Source: Thermoplasmata archaeon (GTDB taxonomy: Archaea > Thermoplasmatota > Thermoplasmata > RBG-16-68-12 > JAGMCJ01). Taken from it: a stretch of 5,226 nt of DNA. Below the pieces are notes generated by a model. That model worked only from the letters and a program-made list of their open reading frames with translations. It was not told where the DNA came from and searched no databases. A program made the translations under genes and the position numbers. The DNA lies in contig JAGMCJ010000222.1 of NCBI GenBank assembly GCA_023129265.1, positions 1 to 5,226 of the forward strand. The letters are read 5' to 3'. Shown here piece after piece: positions 4,936-5,226 of the stretch; the first letter of the stretch is position 1, and each line of letters starts with the position of its first letter.

Positions 4936-5226
4936 CTAGCCCTCGAGTATCGGTGTGTAACCGTACCAGTCTCCCTCTGTCTCAAGGTAGCTGAGGTTCT
5001 CCTCGAGCAGCTTCGCATGCGACTCCTCGAAACGACTGAGCTTCTTGAAGAGGTCCTTCGCGGTCTCCACGCTCGTCAACTGACCGCAGTTGGAGTAGAA
5101 CTCGATGGACCTTCTCTCGATGTCCAGCGCGAACTTCGTCGCCTCTATCGAGTCCATCTTCTGCGTTATCTCGTCCTTCTTCGAAAACACGATCCGAGGG
5201 TCCGGGAGATCGATGTTCAGTCTCTC
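4936..5226 (-). CDS. Ferritin-like (rubrerythrin-type) diiron protein, C-terminal part, cut by the right edge
   Basis: Ninety-six residues are visible and the frame is open to the window end, reading ERLNIDLPDPRIVFSKKDEI before the conserved part. The GTG at 5190 is therefore probably an internal valine rather than the start. A helix ATKFALDIERRSIEFYSN carries the ligand-type glutamates, and a second helix, LFKKLSRFEESHAKLLEENL, carries the E-x-x-H pair. This is the pattern of the last two helices of a four-helix ferritin-like diiron fold. The protein ends soon after with DWYGYTPILEG and has no C-terminal rubredoxin domain, so it is not a classical rubrerythrin. In anaerobes such proteins remove peroxide or store or move iron; which applies here cannot be told. 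The first two helices would lie beyond the edge. The neighbour downstream is the TIGR04076-like gene. Confidence 0.82.
   Translation of the reverse strand, partial: ERLNIDLPDPRIVFSKKDEITQKMDSIEATKFALDIERRSIEFYSNCGQLTSVETAKDLFKKLSRFEESHAKLLEENLSYLETEGDWYGYTPILEG

Noticed and set aside
4865..4936. N-terminal extension of the TIGR04076-like protein to 4936
   Set aside because: The extra 24 residues do not resemble the family, and GGTGAT is correctly placed for the ATG at 4864.
5188..5190. GTG as the start of the ferritin-like gene
   Set aside because: The frame stays open to the window edge with plausible protein sequence (NIDLPDPRIVF), and the visible part holds only the last two of four expected helices, so the gene most likely begins outside.

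Overview
The window looks like chromosomal DNA of an anaerobic archaeon. The evidence is a four-gene ferredoxin-dependent 2-oxoacid oxidoreductase operon of archaeal layout, an adjoining HdrA-type flavin/iron-sulfur protein, a TATA-like promoter in a short AT-rich divergent spacer, and archaeal-style Shine-Dalgarno motifs (GGAGGTGA, GGTGAT). Base composition is moderately GC-rich, and GTG and TTG starts are common. A Thermoplasmatota-like or other euryarchaeal origin is a guess from gene content; nothing here fixes the lineage. Anaerobic bacteria also carry kor operons, but the promoter architecture favours an archaeon.

Positions 1-3197 hold one tightly packed leftward operon: korD (two-cluster ferredoxin), korA, korB, korC, then the N-terminal part of an HdrA-like FAD/iron-sulfur protein that runs off the left edge. 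Three junctions are 4-base start/stop overlaps (ATGA, GTGA, GTGA). The fourth, korC to hdrA, is a TAG stop followed directly by a TTG start in the same frame. The operon should make a KorABCD enzyme that oxidises 2-oxoglutarate and CoA to succinyl-CoA, CO2 and reduced ferredoxin. The adjacent HdrA-like flavoprotein is a plausible electron partner.

Positions 3198-3485 are an AT-rich divergent spacer. It carries a TATA-like element, a perfect 6-4-6 palindrome near the predicted kor transcription start, and a possible structured kor leader. A rightward gene at 3486-4589 encodes a 367-residue protein made of two tandem copies of a winged-helix plus effector-like domain unit. It is the obvious candidate regulator of the kor operon and perhaps of itself.

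Positions 4586-5226 are leftward again: a 92-residue TIGR04076-like protein whose stop overlaps the regulator's stop in a CTAG, and upstream of it the C-terminal part of a ferritin-like (rubrerythrin-type) diiron protein cut by the right edge. No RNA genes, mobile elements or CRISPR arrays were seen. The system is mostly known families; the points of interest are the junctions, the altered cluster motif in the HdrA-like protein, the duplicated regulator and the spacer structure.
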